Positions 42,923 through 51,915 of a stretch of DNA of 64,000 nt are shown piece by piece. The position numbers were made by a program, and so were the translations under genes. Below the pieces are notes generated by a model that searched no databases, was not told where the DNA came from, and saw only the letters and a list, made by a program, of their open reading frames with translations. This DNA is from Brassicibacter mesophilus. Lineage in GTDB: Bacteria; Bacillota; Clostridia; Tissierellales; Proteiniboraceae. The stretch covers positions 62,001-126,000 of the forward strand of contig NZ_JBNPXI010000008.1 in the NCBI RefSeq assembly GCF_050433385.1, in the 5' to 3' direction. The stretch's first letter is position 1. Each line of letters begins with the position of its first letter.

Positions 42923-43752
42923 TGACTATCACCTACTTTTTCTGAAAATCTTCTGTCAAATAGGTAAAGTATAGACGCAAATATTAATATGATTAGCGAA
43001 AATATATACGCAGCAGAAGTTAAACTCTCGTACTGAAGATCTGCGAATTTATTATTCATATAGTGCTGAAGCATATATATTTTAAGATTTGGATAACTGC
43101 CCTGTAATATGTATACATCCTTAAAAACCTTAAATGAGTTAACAATAGTCACGATCCCTACAAATACTGTGGTAGGAGTCAAAAGCGGTAATATTACATG
43201 CCATAACCTCTGTATATAATTAGCCCCATCCACCTCAGCTGCCTCCCCTATAGACTTTTCTATCTGAGTCAACCCAGCTAAGTAAATAATAAGATTATAG
43301 CCTGTGTTTTTCCATATGAATATAAGTATAACGCCTAGCATTGCATATTCTGAATCCATCAGGTTAAATGCTCCTGTTCCGAGAAGCTTTCTATAAAATC
43401 CAACCACAGATGCAGAAGGAACTGCAACAGGCAGAATGATTAGCAGCTTTATAAGCTTTGGAGCTTTTGTTTCGTATATGGCTATAGATAGAACTAAAGA
43501 AATAATTATAATTAAAGGTATAGCAAATCCCATAAAGCTCACTGTATTTTTAGCTGCTAAGACAAATGCCTTACTATCTAATACTTCTTTATAATTAGCC
43601 AACCCTACAAAGGTCTTATCAAAGCCACTTCTACTAACTGAGTATTTTATTCCCCATATATATGGAATCACATAAAGTATAGAAAAGCCTACAAGGCTAG
43701 GAAATATAAAAATGAATCCTTTGGTTTTTTTTAATCTTTTGATATTGTTCAT
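42919..43752 (-). CDS. Sugar-type ABC permease (MalF-like)
   Basis: About 277 residues with six helices and the EAA loop GEAAEVDGANYIQRLWHVILP. The ATG at 43752 follows AAAGGAGGGC; the frame extends six codons further to a GTG that is part of that site. Heterodimer partner of the MalG-like protein. Confidence 0.9.
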   Translation of the reverse strand: MNNIKRLKKTKGFIFIFPSLVGFSILYVIPYIWGIKYSVSRSGFDKTFVGLANYKEVLDSKAFVLAAKNTVSFMGFAIPLIIIISLVLSIAIYETKAPKLIKLLIILPVAVPSASVVGFYRKLLGTGAFNLMDSEYAMLGVILIFIWKNTGYNLIIYLAGLTQIEKSIGEAAEVDGANYIQRLWHVILPLLTPTTVFVGIVTIVNSFKVFKDVYILQGSYPNLKIYMLQHYMNNKFADLQYESLTSAAYIFSLIILIFASILYLFDRRFSEKVGDSQ

Positions 43753-43781
43753 CCTAGCCCTCCTTTTCACTTCTCATCTAA

Positions 43782-45200
43782 TTATTCATTCATTAAGATA
43801 TTATATTTATTCTCTAGGTCCTTTAATGCTTTTGTTAATTCTTCTTCTGTGTATTCTTCATCAGCAAATATAATGGCATCTAATTCCTTTCTAATCATAC
43901 TGCTAAAATCAGTTTTTAACTTATATTCTAACCCACCCTTCTCATATGGCTTGTAAACTCCCTCTTCTATATTCTTTAGTACATAGTCTTTAAATCTAAG
44001 CACATCTTCATTAATAATCTTCTGTCCATTGTCATTCACTTTGCCTTCAATATCTTTTATCTGCCATTCTATCTCTTTATTTACTGGATAGGTAGAATAT
44101 ACTCTATTGTATAATTCCATCTGTATGTCATCGTTTAATAAACCATTGACAAACTGGAGTGCTAATTCTACATTTTTACCATTCTTATTAACAATCAACC
44201 CCCATGTTGATAAGGCATTGTCCCTATTGGAATAAAATGGTAGATAGGCAATATTTATTCCTTTAATATTTAATTTTTCATTCATTTCTTTTACTAATAA
44301 CGGAGTAACTGCTGGCCATAGTCTTAGAGCATTTGTATTCTCATAACTACTACTAATTTCCATAAAATCGTTATATTCATCTGAACCAGATTCATATAGC
44401 ATATTGTAGAAATTCTTGTAGGTATAGTTTTTATCAATAATATATCTGCCAGAAAATACTTCCTTTCTAACATTTCTTAAATAATCCTTCATCTCTGGGG
44501 TATTAAGAGTCACCTTTTTATTTTCAATATCAAACATCTTTACCTTATCTTTATCTGCAAAGTAATATATATCCTCTAACTGAAATTCTGTTAGATGAAC
44601 AGGTCCTTGCTCTAACCATTTTTCTCTTATTTTATAATAGTCTTCTGCAGTCCAATCATAGTAAGGTACCTCAACTCCTAGTCCATCTAATACATCTTTA
44701 TTAAGTGCATGCACCATATAAATCATGCCTATAGGTACTTTATAAACCTTCTCACCTATTATACCGTTATAAATCTTTTTAAGATTTGGTATTTTATCTG
44801 TGACATCCATAGCAACACCCTGCTCTATTAGATTATAATAAGGCTCGTATTCAACAAGTATTAGTTCAGGTGCTTTGTCTGTATATAGCTTTGAAGCTAA
44901 TCCCTTGTAAAATTCCTTGTAATTTTGAGATTCAACAAAGTCAAACTCTACCTTTATTCCAAGCTCTTTTTCAAAGATTCGCTTATAATAGTCTATAATT
45001 TCATATCTGCTCTTCTTACTTGTATAGGTCTGTTTAGATACAGCAATAGTAATTGTTTTTTGTTCCCCCTGTGATTGTGGATTAACAACTTGTTCAGCAT
45101 CTTCCTTATTAATATTTGTTGTTTCTGACTTGCCTGTACATGCTACCATAGATATAATAAGCGCTAATATTAGAAGTAATGACAGTATTCTCTTAAACAC
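43782..45200 (-). CDS. Extracellular solute-binding lipoprotein (family 1)
   Basis: About 472 residues. Lipoprotein signal with ISMVAC; mature protein with SBP_bac_1 features (ITIAVSKQTY, GIKVEFDFVESQNYKEFYKGL, LILVEYEPYYNLIEQGVAMDVTDKI, ALSTWGLIVNKNGKNVELALQFVNGLL). The GTG at 45200 follows GGGGGT by about eight bases and places the signal peptide correctly; upstream ATG and TTG codons do not. First gene of the five-gene operon, preceded by OmpR-type repeats. Confidence 0.88.
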   Translation of the reverse strand: MFKRILSLLLILALIISMVACTGKSETTNINKEDAEQVVNPQSQGEQKTITIAVSKQTYTSKKSRYEIIDYYKRIFEKELGIKVEFDFVESQNYKEFYKGLASKLYTDKAPELILVEYEPYYNLIEQGVAMDVTDKIPNLKKIYNGIIGEKVYKVPIGMIYMVHALNKDVLDGLGVEVPYYDWTAEDYYKIREKWLEQGPVHLTEFQLEDIYYFADKDKVKMFDIENKKVTLNTPEMKDYLRNVRKEVFSGRYIIDKNYTYKNFYNMLYESGSDEYNDFMEISSSYENTNALRLWPAVTPLLVKEMNEKLNIKGINIAYLPFYSNRDNALSTWGLIVNKNGKNVELALQFVNGLLNDDIQMELYNRVYSTYPVNKEIEWQIKDIEGKVNDNGQKIINEDVLRFKDYVLKNIEEGVYKPYEKGGLEYKLKTDFSSMIRKELDAIIFADEEYTEEELTKALKDLENKYNILMNE

Positions 45201-45257
45201 GTATTTTACCCCCATTCTATTATTATATTGAATTGACAATCATTAACTATTAATCCT

Positions 45258-45311
45258 ATTATAGAAGAAACTTGTAAGGAAACTCTAAAAAAATGTAAAG
45301 AAAGTGTAAAG
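45258..45311 (-). promoter_or_regulatory. TATAAT promoter with direct-repeat response-regulator boxes
   Basis: TATAAT at 45258-45263 lacks a good -35. TGTAAAG occurs on the plus strand at 45294-45300 and 45305-45311 (11-base period) and TGTAAGG at 45273-45279, two turns away. Such tandem heptamers are typical of OmpR-family activators; the regulator gene lies next door. Confidence 0.55.
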
Positions 45312-45343
45312 TATTTCTAAAAAAATGATTGAATAGAATAAAA

Positions 45344-45380
45344 TAAGGACTAAGCTAGTTAATAACTTAGTCCTTTGCCA
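45344..45380 (-). terminator. Intrinsic terminator after the second two-component system
   Basis: AAGGACTAAG and CTTAGTCCTT arms followed by ATTTT on the minus strand. Confidence 0.75.
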
Positions 45381-45393
45381 CTATAATACCTGT

Positions 45394-46761
45394 TTATATC
45401 TCGATTATAAACTCTGTGCCTTCTCCAAATGTACTGCAAACTTTTATGTCCCATTTATGAAGTTTTATGATCTTATTAACAATAAAAAGACCTATGCCAT
45501 TCCCACCTGTATCTCTATTTCTAGACTTATCTGCTCTGTAAAAATTATCAAATATAAATGGTAAATCTTTTTCAGAGATACCTACTCCATTATCCTTTAT
45601 GATTAATAGTATTTTATTTTTGATAGCCTGTGTCTTTATTTCAATGTAGCCATTTTCTTTACCATACTTAATACTATTGTCTATAAGATTAATTAAAACT
45701 TCTTTGAATCTATCCTTATCAGCCTCGATTATCAATTCTCTTTCGCAATTATTTCTATATTCCATATTTTTATCACCTAACATAGATTTAAACAGCTTAT
45801 ATATATCATTAACCTCATCATATATATTTATTTCTATCTTATTTAACTCAACCTCTTCTAGTCTTGTAACTGTGAGAAGTGATTTTACAAGGGTGGACAA
45901 TCTGTCTATCTCCGTATTGACGTCCTTTAAGTATTCATCATATACTTCTGCTTCATTATTTCCATCAATGAGAGATTCAATCAATGCCTTAATAGATGCT
46001 AAGGGCGTCTTTAACTCATGAGATACATCACTTATAAATCTGCGCCTATTAGTATCTATTTTGTAAAGCTCTTCGCTCATGCTATTAAAGGTGTCAGCAA
46101 GTCTTCCTATTTCATCTTTTCTTATGATATCTACTTTAGTATTTAAATCACCATTCAATATCATATTAGAAGCAGTAGTAAGTTTTTCAACTGGTCTTGA
46201 TATCCTTTTCCCAAAGTATAACGATAATAATATAGCAAGTATACCTGCTGCACCAGATATAACTATTGTTTGTCTAGTTAAGTCATCTACGTCTTTATAT
46301 ATGTGGTTTATACTAGTAGATATCAATACTAATCCTTTTAGCTGGTCATTATCTATTATAGGAGCTGTAACCATCATAATATTTTCATTATCCTTACTGT
46401 AATATCCAAGTGTTTTAGCTTTTTTATCTATAGTCCTTAGGATTTCATTATTAGATATACGAGTTCCTATATAATTATTAAATACATCGCCTATGACCAT
46501 TTTTTCTTTATTAAGTATCAGTACTCTTCCCTCTATGTTTTGGCTGTAATTCTTTATTGTCCTATTCAAATCCAAGATGTCGTCTATATCTTCAATTGCA
46601 AGGTTTGATATAATACTCCCATAAGATAAATACTTTGCTTCATTCTTTTGAAATTGGTTTTTTTCATATGTATAAATCAAGATGGAATCTAATGTAATGA
46701 TTGTTATAACTATAATAATACCATATATGACAGCTAGATTAATACTCAGCTTCCTAAACAT
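45394..46761 (-). CDS. Sensor histidine kinase (PhoR/ResE-like)
   Basis: About 455 residues: two membrane helices (about 9-30, 165-185) around an extracytoplasmic sensor domain, HAMP, HisKA with ISDVSHELKTPLASIKALIESL, and HATPase_c with GGNGIGLFIVNKI. The ATG at 46761 overlaps the response-regulator stop (TAATG). Likely controls the adjacent SBP-permease-HlyD operon. Confidence 0.92.
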   Translation of the reverse strand: MFRKLSINLAVIYGIIIVITIITLDSILIYTYEKNQFQKNEAKYLSYGSIISNLAIEDIDDILDLNRTIKNYSQNIEGRVLILNKEKMVIGDVFNNYIGTRISNNEILRTIDKKAKTLGYYSKDNENIMMVTAPIIDNDQLKGLVLISTSINHIYKDVDDLTRQTIVISGAAGILAILLSLYFGKRISRPVEKLTTASNMILNGDLNTKVDIIRKDEIGRLADTFNSMSEELYKIDTNRRRFISDVSHELKTPLASIKALIESLIDGNNEAEVYDEYLKDVNTEIDRLSTLVKSLLTVTRLEEVELNKIEINIYDEVNDIYKLFKSMLGDKNMEYRNNCERELIIEADKDRFKEVLINLIDNSIKYGKENGYIEIKTQAIKNKILLIIKDNGVGISEKDLPFIFDNFYRADKSRNRDTGGNGIGLFIVNKIIKLHKWDIKVCSTFGEGTEFIIEI

Positions 46762-47441
46762 TATAACCTTTCCTTCCTGAAATAATATCCTACTCCCCAT
46801 TTTGTGTTAATATATTTTGGGTTGGAGGGTTCATCTTCAATCTTTTCTCTCAATTTGCTGATATGTACATCTACGGTTCTAGTATCATAGCTTGTCTCAC
46901 CCCAGACCAGTTCATATAAATAATCTCTTGAATATACTCTTCCTAGATTCGAGATAAGTATCTTAAGTATGTCATATTCCTTTGATGTTAAAGGTATCTC
47001 CGTCTCTTTTTTATATAGACTTCTGCTTAGAATGTCTAGCTTTAAATCGTCAATTTCTATGATGTTTTCTTCTATATTTCTCTTACTTAGTCTTCTATAT
47101 ACTGCTTTAATCCTTGCTATTAACTCTCTAGTATGAAAAGGCTTGGTCATGTAGTCATCTGCCCCCAGCTCAAGTCCTAGTATTTTATCTATATAATCAT
47201 CCTTTGCTGTAAGCATGATGATTGGTATATCCATTTTTACTCTAATCATTTTACATAAAGACATACCATCTATTCCAGGAAGCATTAAATCAAGTATTAT
47301 GAAGTCAACCTTTTCTGTGTTGACAATATTTAAAGCTTCGTTTCCATCATATGCAGTGAATACATTAAAGCCTTCCTGAACTAAGCTCTTTTTTAATCCT
47401 TTTACTAGCAACTTCTCATCATCTATTACTAAAATGTTCAT
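46761..47441 (-). CDS. OmpR-family response regulator
   Basis: About 226 residues. Receiver Asp51 in FIILDLMLPGIDG; DNA-binding wing ending YINTKWGVGYYF. The ATG at 47441 is six bases after GGGGG; the ATG two codons upstream abuts that site. First gene of the pair. Confidence 0.94.
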   Translation of the reverse strand: MNILVIDDEKLLVKGLKKSLVQEGFNVFTAYDGNEALNIVNTEKVDFIILDLMLPGIDGMSLCKMIRVKMDIPIIMLTAKDDYIDKILGLELGADDYMTKPFHTRELIARIKAVYRRLSKRNIEENIIEIDDLKLDILSRSLYKKETEIPLTSKEYDILKILISNLGRVYSRDYLYELVWGETSYDTRTVDVHISKLREKIEDEPSNPKYINTKWGVGYYFRKERL

Positions 47442-47586
47442 GTCCATCCCCCTTTGTCAGCTGAAATTACTTTATGTGTTAGCTATTTAAATTTTACCAT
47501 AAAGTATATACTTTTACTTTAGTAATGTTTGAAATGATCTCTTATGTCATAGCTTGTTATAATAATTATATATCTCAAATGGTATT

Positions 47587-47630
47587 AAAAAAGATGACTC
47601 CTGTATACATCACAGAACTCATCTTTTTAT
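47587..47630 (-). terminator. Terminator after the PadR-DUF1700-DUF4097 operon
   Basis: AAAAGATGA and TCATCTTTT arms with T runs, between the DUF4097 gene and the response-regulator gene. Confidence 0.7.
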
Positions 47631-47702
47631 TATTGCATATTTTATTTCGTAATGCTCTTTGTATGGAATGTATTTCAATTTAAAGATCTTTTCAACCTTT
47701 CA

Positions 47703-48560
47703 TCAATTATTTATTATAATATTCCCCGAATCTGTATGAACTATGATTTTACTGTCACTGTTACCAACATATCCTTCTAAAAAATCATCTTCGATTTCGC
47801 CTACTACAGATATTGGAAATTTATTCATGATATCTCCCGATGATGTTTTAGCTTTCAAATGAAACTGTGAAGCAACGGGAAGCTTTAAGGTAACATCTCC
47901 AGATGAAGATGTAATATCTATATTGTTGTTAAACTCTTCATACTCTATTTCTACATCTCCAGAGCTTGAGTCTACATTTAAATCACCATTAAATCCATTT
48001 GCCTCTACATCACCAGATGATGTTTTTATTACAGTTTTTTTTGAACTGAAGGATTCCATTAATAAATTACCTGAATCAGTTTTAAAATCAAGGCTGTTAA
48101 TACTCATGTTACTTACATCCACATCAGCAGATGAACTCTTTATAGTAATATCATTTGTATAATTTTTAGGTATATAAACATCTAATTTTTCAATCCCAGA
48201 GTAAAATCCAACAATAAAATTATCTTTATGCTTCACTTGAATATTTAATTTATTATTGCTAATGTTTGCAGTTAAAGTTGCTCCTTTATTATTCTTATTT
48301 GCCTTAAATTTCCCATAAAGGCGCACTTTTATTTTGTTATCATCAACAGGAATTATACTAACATCTGTGCTAGTACTATCAATATAGATTTCTTCAGTAC
48401 TTTCAACATCAAATGTTTTTTCTTCATCTATGATTCTTTCTACACCGACTTCAAAATTTACGAAATCTCCTGCAGTTGCCATAGTCAAATAGAAATATGT
48501 CCCTGATATTGTAAAAGAAACTATCACAACTACAACTAGTATTAATACTAAGTTTCTCAT
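47703..48560 (-). CDS. DUF4097 beta-helix envelope protein
   Basis: About 285 residues: N-terminal membrane helix (5-27) then a repeat domain built of at least seven units around the motif SSGDV/DSGNI spaced about 20 residues (SSADVDVS, DSGNLLME, SSGDVEAN, SSGDVEIE, SSGDVTLK, SSGDIMNK, DSGNIIIN), the DUF4097 right-handed beta-helix. Related to LiaG/YvlB-like stress proteins. The ATG at 48560 is preferred over an upstream in-frame start that lies within the DUF1700 gene. Confidence 0.83.
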   Translation of the reverse strand: MRNLVLILVVVVIVSFTISGTYFYLTMATAGDFVNFEVGVERIIDEEKTFDVESTEEIYIDSTSTDVSIIPVDDNKIKVRLYGKFKANKNNKGATLTANISNNKLNIQVKHKDNFIVGFYSGIEKLDVYIPKNYTNDITIKSSSADVDVSNMSINSLDFKTDSGNLLMESFSSKKTVIKTSSGDVEANGFNGDLNVDSSSGDVEIEYEEFNNNIDITSSSGDVTLKLPVASQFHLKAKTSSGDIMNKFPISVVGEIEDDFLEGYVGNSDSKIIVHTDSGNIIINN

Positions 48561-48567
48561 ATTAATA

Positions 48568-49167
48568 TTACCTTTCAACTTTAACCCTCCTATCACTAAC
48601 TATATTCATATTCATCCTTAAATATTTGACTGTAATCTTGTAAAACCACTTAGTCAGATAAGTTACTCCTATAGTAAATAGCATTCCTAAAGCTATAATT
48701 CCTATAGAAAGAATTATGCTTATTATAGGATTTGGAGGGATTGATACAAACTCCGGCAAAATCGGTGATATAAGAGTTGCGATAAATAACGCTATGCCTG
48801 AAAAGACTAAAGCAATAGCACTTACAAATAATCCAAGCAATACTCCAACGATTCCTAAAAAAGGTCCTAAAACAAATATCAAATTGAAAAGTCCTAAGCT
48901 AATTACTGCAAAAACTGCTCTAAATACATTACCAGTTGAAGCTGTATTTTCTGCCTTGTTAATCTTATAGTCCGCTTCTATTTGTTTAGCAATTGTCCTG
49001 GGTTCGCCTAAAGATTCTGCAATTTCTTCTTCAGTTCTTCCAGCTTGAATACCGATAGAAAAATGCTCATTATAATCAAATAATATATCCATTTTATCGT
49101 CCTCATGAATATCACTTAATTCTTTAGATAGAATTTCTAAAAATTTATCTCTATTCACTTTCTTCAC
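48568..49167 (-). CDS. DUF1700 (HAAS) membrane protein
   Basis: 199 residues. The N-terminal HAAS domain (NRDKFLEILSKELSDIHEDDKMDILFDYNEHF, EEIAESLGEPRTIAKQIEAD) is followed by three or four hydrophobic segments (about 80-170). In this conserved three-gene module it sits between PadR and DUF4097. GTG start overlapping the PadR stop. Confidence 0.85.
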   Translation of the reverse strand: MKKVNRDKFLEILSKELSDIHEDDKMDILFDYNEHFSIGIQAGRTEEEIAESLGEPRTIAKQIEADYKINKAENTASTGNVFRAVFAVISLGLFNLIFVLGPFLGIVGVLLGLFVSAIALVFSGIALFIATLISPILPEFVSIPPNPIISIILSIGIIALGMLFTIGVTYLTKWFYKITVKYLRMNMNIVSDRRVKVER

Positions 49168-49474
49168 ACTCCTTTATAAATTTATTTACACCTTCTACAA
49201 ATGAAAACCATTCATTTTTTAGCTTTTCCGTTGTTTCTTTGCCTAAATCTGTGAGCTGATAATACTTTCTTGTAGGTCCTTCCTGAGACTCCTGGAGATA
49301 TGTAGTTACATATCCTTCATCCTTTAACCTTCTCAGTAACGGATAAATTGTACCTTCTGAGATCAATATGTTTTTTGAGATTTCATTGACAAGCTCATAC
49401 CCATAACAGTCTTGTTTATCTAGAAGTGTTAATACACAAAGCTCCAGAACTCCTTTTTTGAATTGAATATTCAT
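49151..49474 (-). CDS. PadR-family regulator
   Basis: 107 residues. Short PadR (subfamily 2) winged helix: FKKGVLELCVLTLLDKQDCYGYELVNEIS, SEGTIYPLLRRLKDEGYV and QEGPTRKYYQLTDLGKE. Represses its own operon in known relatives; a candidate operator overlaps the promoter. Confidence 0.93.
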   Translation of the reverse strand: MNIQFKKGVLELCVLTLLDKQDCYGYELVNEISKNILISEGTIYPLLRRLKDEGYVTTYLQESQEGPTRKYYQLTDLGKETTEKLKNEWFSFVEGVNKFIKECEESE

Positions 49475-49507
49475 TAAACCACATTCCTTTTTTATAATTT
49501 TTTATAG

Positions 49508-49556
49508 TTATAGTTTACTACACGGTATCTTTTTATGCAAGGTACCTTTTTTTAAT
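49508..49556 (-). promoter_or_regulatory. Promoter and possible PadR operator
   Basis: TTGCAT, 17 bases, TAAACT on the minus strand, with an imperfect inverted repeat GGTACC...GATACC overlapping the -35 and spacer. The operator reading rests on symmetry and position. Confidence 0.5.
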
Positions 49557-49836
49557 TTTATGTAATATTTTTAAAAATTACAGGAGTTAATAAACTAGCC
49601 GAGTAATAAGTGATTTTTTAGGAGTGGAAAAACCTAGAACAACTTAAACAATGAAGGGATATTAATAAATACAAAAATAATTACTATCTCTTACTCTTAG
49701 ATAAAAAACAAAGAGCTGAGCTCTTAATTGAACTCAACTCTCGACTACATTCTGAATTGCCCTTTCAGATAATTCATGTGTTACATTATATATTCTAATG
49801 GCTAGTTTACTTCTCACCTTGTACAGGACTCTTGCT
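49557..49836. other. Intergenic region, terminator only
   Basis: No open frame or conserved element seen apart from the terminator at 49698-49741. Confidence 0.6.
49698..49741 (-). terminator. Terminator after the sigma/DUF4179 pair
   Basis: AGAGTTGAG pairs with CTCAGCTCT, followed by TTGTTTTTT on the minus strand. Confidence 0.75.
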
Positions 49837-50946
49837 TTAATCCAATTCAATGACGATATCATTCAAGAAAAACTCTCTATCTTCCTTTGTTTTTATCGGT
49901 TCTAATTTTGTCTCGTTTCCGTTCTCATCAAAAGAAACTCCACCTGCCATGGTAGAAAGAAATACTTTAGGTGTAACAATTAGTTTTGATGCTTTTTCGT
50001 CTAGCTTTCCAAAAGTCATACTCCAATTCATAATTCCTGTAGGGACATGTCCTTCTCCCCCATTTCCTTGACCTTCATAAACATTACCCAAATCATCCTT
50101 CACTACTAGTTCGGTAAATACACCGTCCCAATCATTTCGATATGCTTCAGGAACTTGTTGAGTATACTCAATAATAAAGGACATTGGTGTTTCGATTATA
50201 TTATCAATGGTTACAGTAAATCCATCTTTTTCTGTTTCCTGATTGATTGCTTTGCTATTACGCTCCACAGCCTGTAATTGAAATGTAAAAACCCAATTTC
50301 CTCTAATTTTTTCCTCCCTATTCAGGTCAGTTACCAAGATGTCTTCAATCTTCAACTTACATTTTACTTGATCTAGTTCTCCTGAAACACTGTAGTTTGC
50401 TTGCCCGATATAGGTTCCGCCTGCTACTTTTTCTACTCGTTCGCTGCCTGTAAGTCCTCCTGTATAATTCACTATATCAAAAGAAGGTCCCATACCTACC
50501 ATTGGGCGAGCTCCTAAATCCTTATCTGTATTAATCTCATAAGTATAAGTAATAGTTTTACCGTCAAAAATTGCATCCTTAATTGTTATCCGGATACCAT
50601 TACTTTCTTTAGTGATGTTGATCTCATTAGAGTTTTCTTTATATAAATCATAAACATCAGTACGACCGTTATCTAAGAACCGAAATATATCTCCTATAAT
50701 TGGAATCCCTGCTGCATATGTTGGATTGGTAATGCCTACATATGCAGTACTACCTATTACTAAACCAGCAAGAGCTACTGCAATTATACCTTTACTATTC
50801 CAGCCTTTTTTCTTTCTTATTGATTGTTTCAATCGTTTTTTTACAATTGCTCTTTCTAACTCTGTTACTTCTACCTCTTTTTCTATTTCTCTCATTTCCA
50901 TCTCATCCGCCTCAATTTCTTGCAGTAATTGATAAATATTTTTCAT
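49837..50946 (-). CDS. DUF4179 anti-sigma-like membrane protein
   Basis: 369 residues: acidic N-terminal sigma-binding part (1-50), membrane helix (about 52-72), then a DUF4179 domain (about 80-165, GIPIIGDIFRFLDNGRTDVYDLYK and TYTYEINTDKDLG) and a C-terminal immunoglobulin-like part. The ATG directly follows the sigma stop. Such proteins hold ECF sigma factors and respond to envelope stress. Confidence 0.87.
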   Translation of the reverse strand: MKNIYQLLQEIEADEMEMREIEKEVEVTELERAIVKKRLKQSIRKKKGWNSKGIIAVALAGLVIGSTAYVGITNPTYAAGIPIIGDIFRFLDNGRTDVYDLYKENSNEINITKESNGIRITIKDAIFDGKTITYTYEINTDKDLGARPMVGMGPSFDIVNYTGGLTGSERVEKVAGGTYIGQANYSVSGELDQVKCKLKIEDILVTDLNREEKIRGNWVFTFQLQAVERNSKAINQETEKDGFTVTIDNIIETPMSFIIEYTQQVPEAYRNDWDGVFTELVVKDDLGNVYEGQGNGGEGHVPTGIMNWSMTFGKLDEKASKLIVTPKVFLSTMAGGVSFDENGNETKLEPIKTKEDREFFLNDIVIELD

Positions 50947-51507
50947 CTATATCTCCCTCCATCTACTCATTGTTGCCTGTTGATTTAATTTTTTCTTTCC
51001 TCTAAAAACCCTATTATCTACGGCAGTTCTGGTCAATCCTAATTGACTGGCAATTTCGTCTGATTTATTTCCTAAAAAATATTTCATGATAAATATCTTT
51101 CGATCAATTGGCTGTAATGTATTTATAAGATTCATTAACTCTTTCTTATCTTCATTCAATACAACTTGGTCTTCTGTGGATTTAGCATGTATTAGAGAAT
51201 TATCCTCTAAAGAAACTTCTTCTCGCTTAACTAACTTTCTATAGTAATCAATAGCTTGATACTTAGCTATTTTGTATACCCATTTCTTAAACTCCTCTTC
51301 ATCCCCTTCAAATTGATCTCCATGGTTCCATATAGCAAGGAATACATCATTAATGCATTCTTCTGAAGCCCCTTCTATCTCTATTGGACCTAACACTTTA
51401 TAAACTGTTCCTTTTACCAATCCTAAGTATTTATCTACTATAAATTCTAGGCTATCTTCTTTTTTCTTTTTTAACCGCTTAATATAATTTCGTTCATCAC
51501 AACGCAT
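50947..51507 (-). CDS. ECF-type RNA polymerase sigma factor
   Basis: 186 residues: sigma2 (EECINDVFLAIWNHGDQFEGDEEEFKKWVYKIAKYQAIDYYRK) and sigma4 (PIDRKIFIMKYFLGNKSDEIASQLGLTRTAVDNRVFRGKKKL). AGGAGG precedes the ATG. Forms a two-gene unit with the DUF4179 protein. Confidence 0.92.
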   Translation of the reverse strand: MRCDERNYIKRLKKKKEDSLEFIVDKYLGLVKGTVYKVLGPIEIEGASEECINDVFLAIWNHGDQFEGDEEEFKKWVYKIAKYQAIDYYRKLVKREEVSLEDNSLIHAKSTEDQVVLNEDKKELMNLINTLQPIDRKIFIMKYFLGNKSDEIASQLGLTRTAVDNRVFRGKKKLNQQATMSRWREI

Positions 51508-51650
51508 TTATTCTTTTCCTCCTAGATATTCAATAAAGGCCTTTATACTATATAAAACGAAAACAAATCTATTTTCTCTCATTTTTCAAATAAATTTTTA
51601 TCTTTTCTTATACTAAAGTGAAAGTCAATAAAAAATGCAGTTTATTATAA

Positions 51651-51703
51651 CATAAAGAAGTACCTCTTATTAACAATTGTCGGATAAGAGGTACTTCTTT
51701 ATG
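51651..51703. terminator. Perfect 20-bp-arm hairpin after the third two-component operon
   Basis: CATAAAGAAGTACCTCTTAT and its exact complement separated by 13 bases. It lies 205 bases past the kinase stop, with no strong T run after the stem. A similar hairpin precedes repeat copy B at 55560, so it may belong to the repeat cassette. Confidence 0.6.
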
Positions 51704-51728
51704 CTATAAATAGTAAATCCTTGAGTAA

Positions 51729-51754
51729 ACCACCGTTATCTACGTTTCAGTTCA
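51729..51754. repeat. Dispersed intergenic repeat, copy A
   Basis: ACCACCGTTATC...CAGTTCAC; shares ACCxCCGTTA and GTTCAC with copies at 55627 and 58968. Located about 25 bases after the perfect hairpin. Confidence 0.55.
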
Positions 51755-51915
51755 CTATATCACTATAACTAAAACTGCTTTTCTAATATAAAAAGTTTAT
51801 TTCATCAAAACAGTTAATTTTTCTAAATGATTTCTGATTTAAAACCCATATTAAAAACTAGTCATCTCGTATTTATATAAACATAACTTAAGGGAATCTT
51901 GTAACATAATTATAA

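Noticed and set aside
42107..43752. Maltose-specific transporter call
   Set aside because: Permeases are CUT1-type, but nothing in the binding protein or neighbours fixes a sugar.
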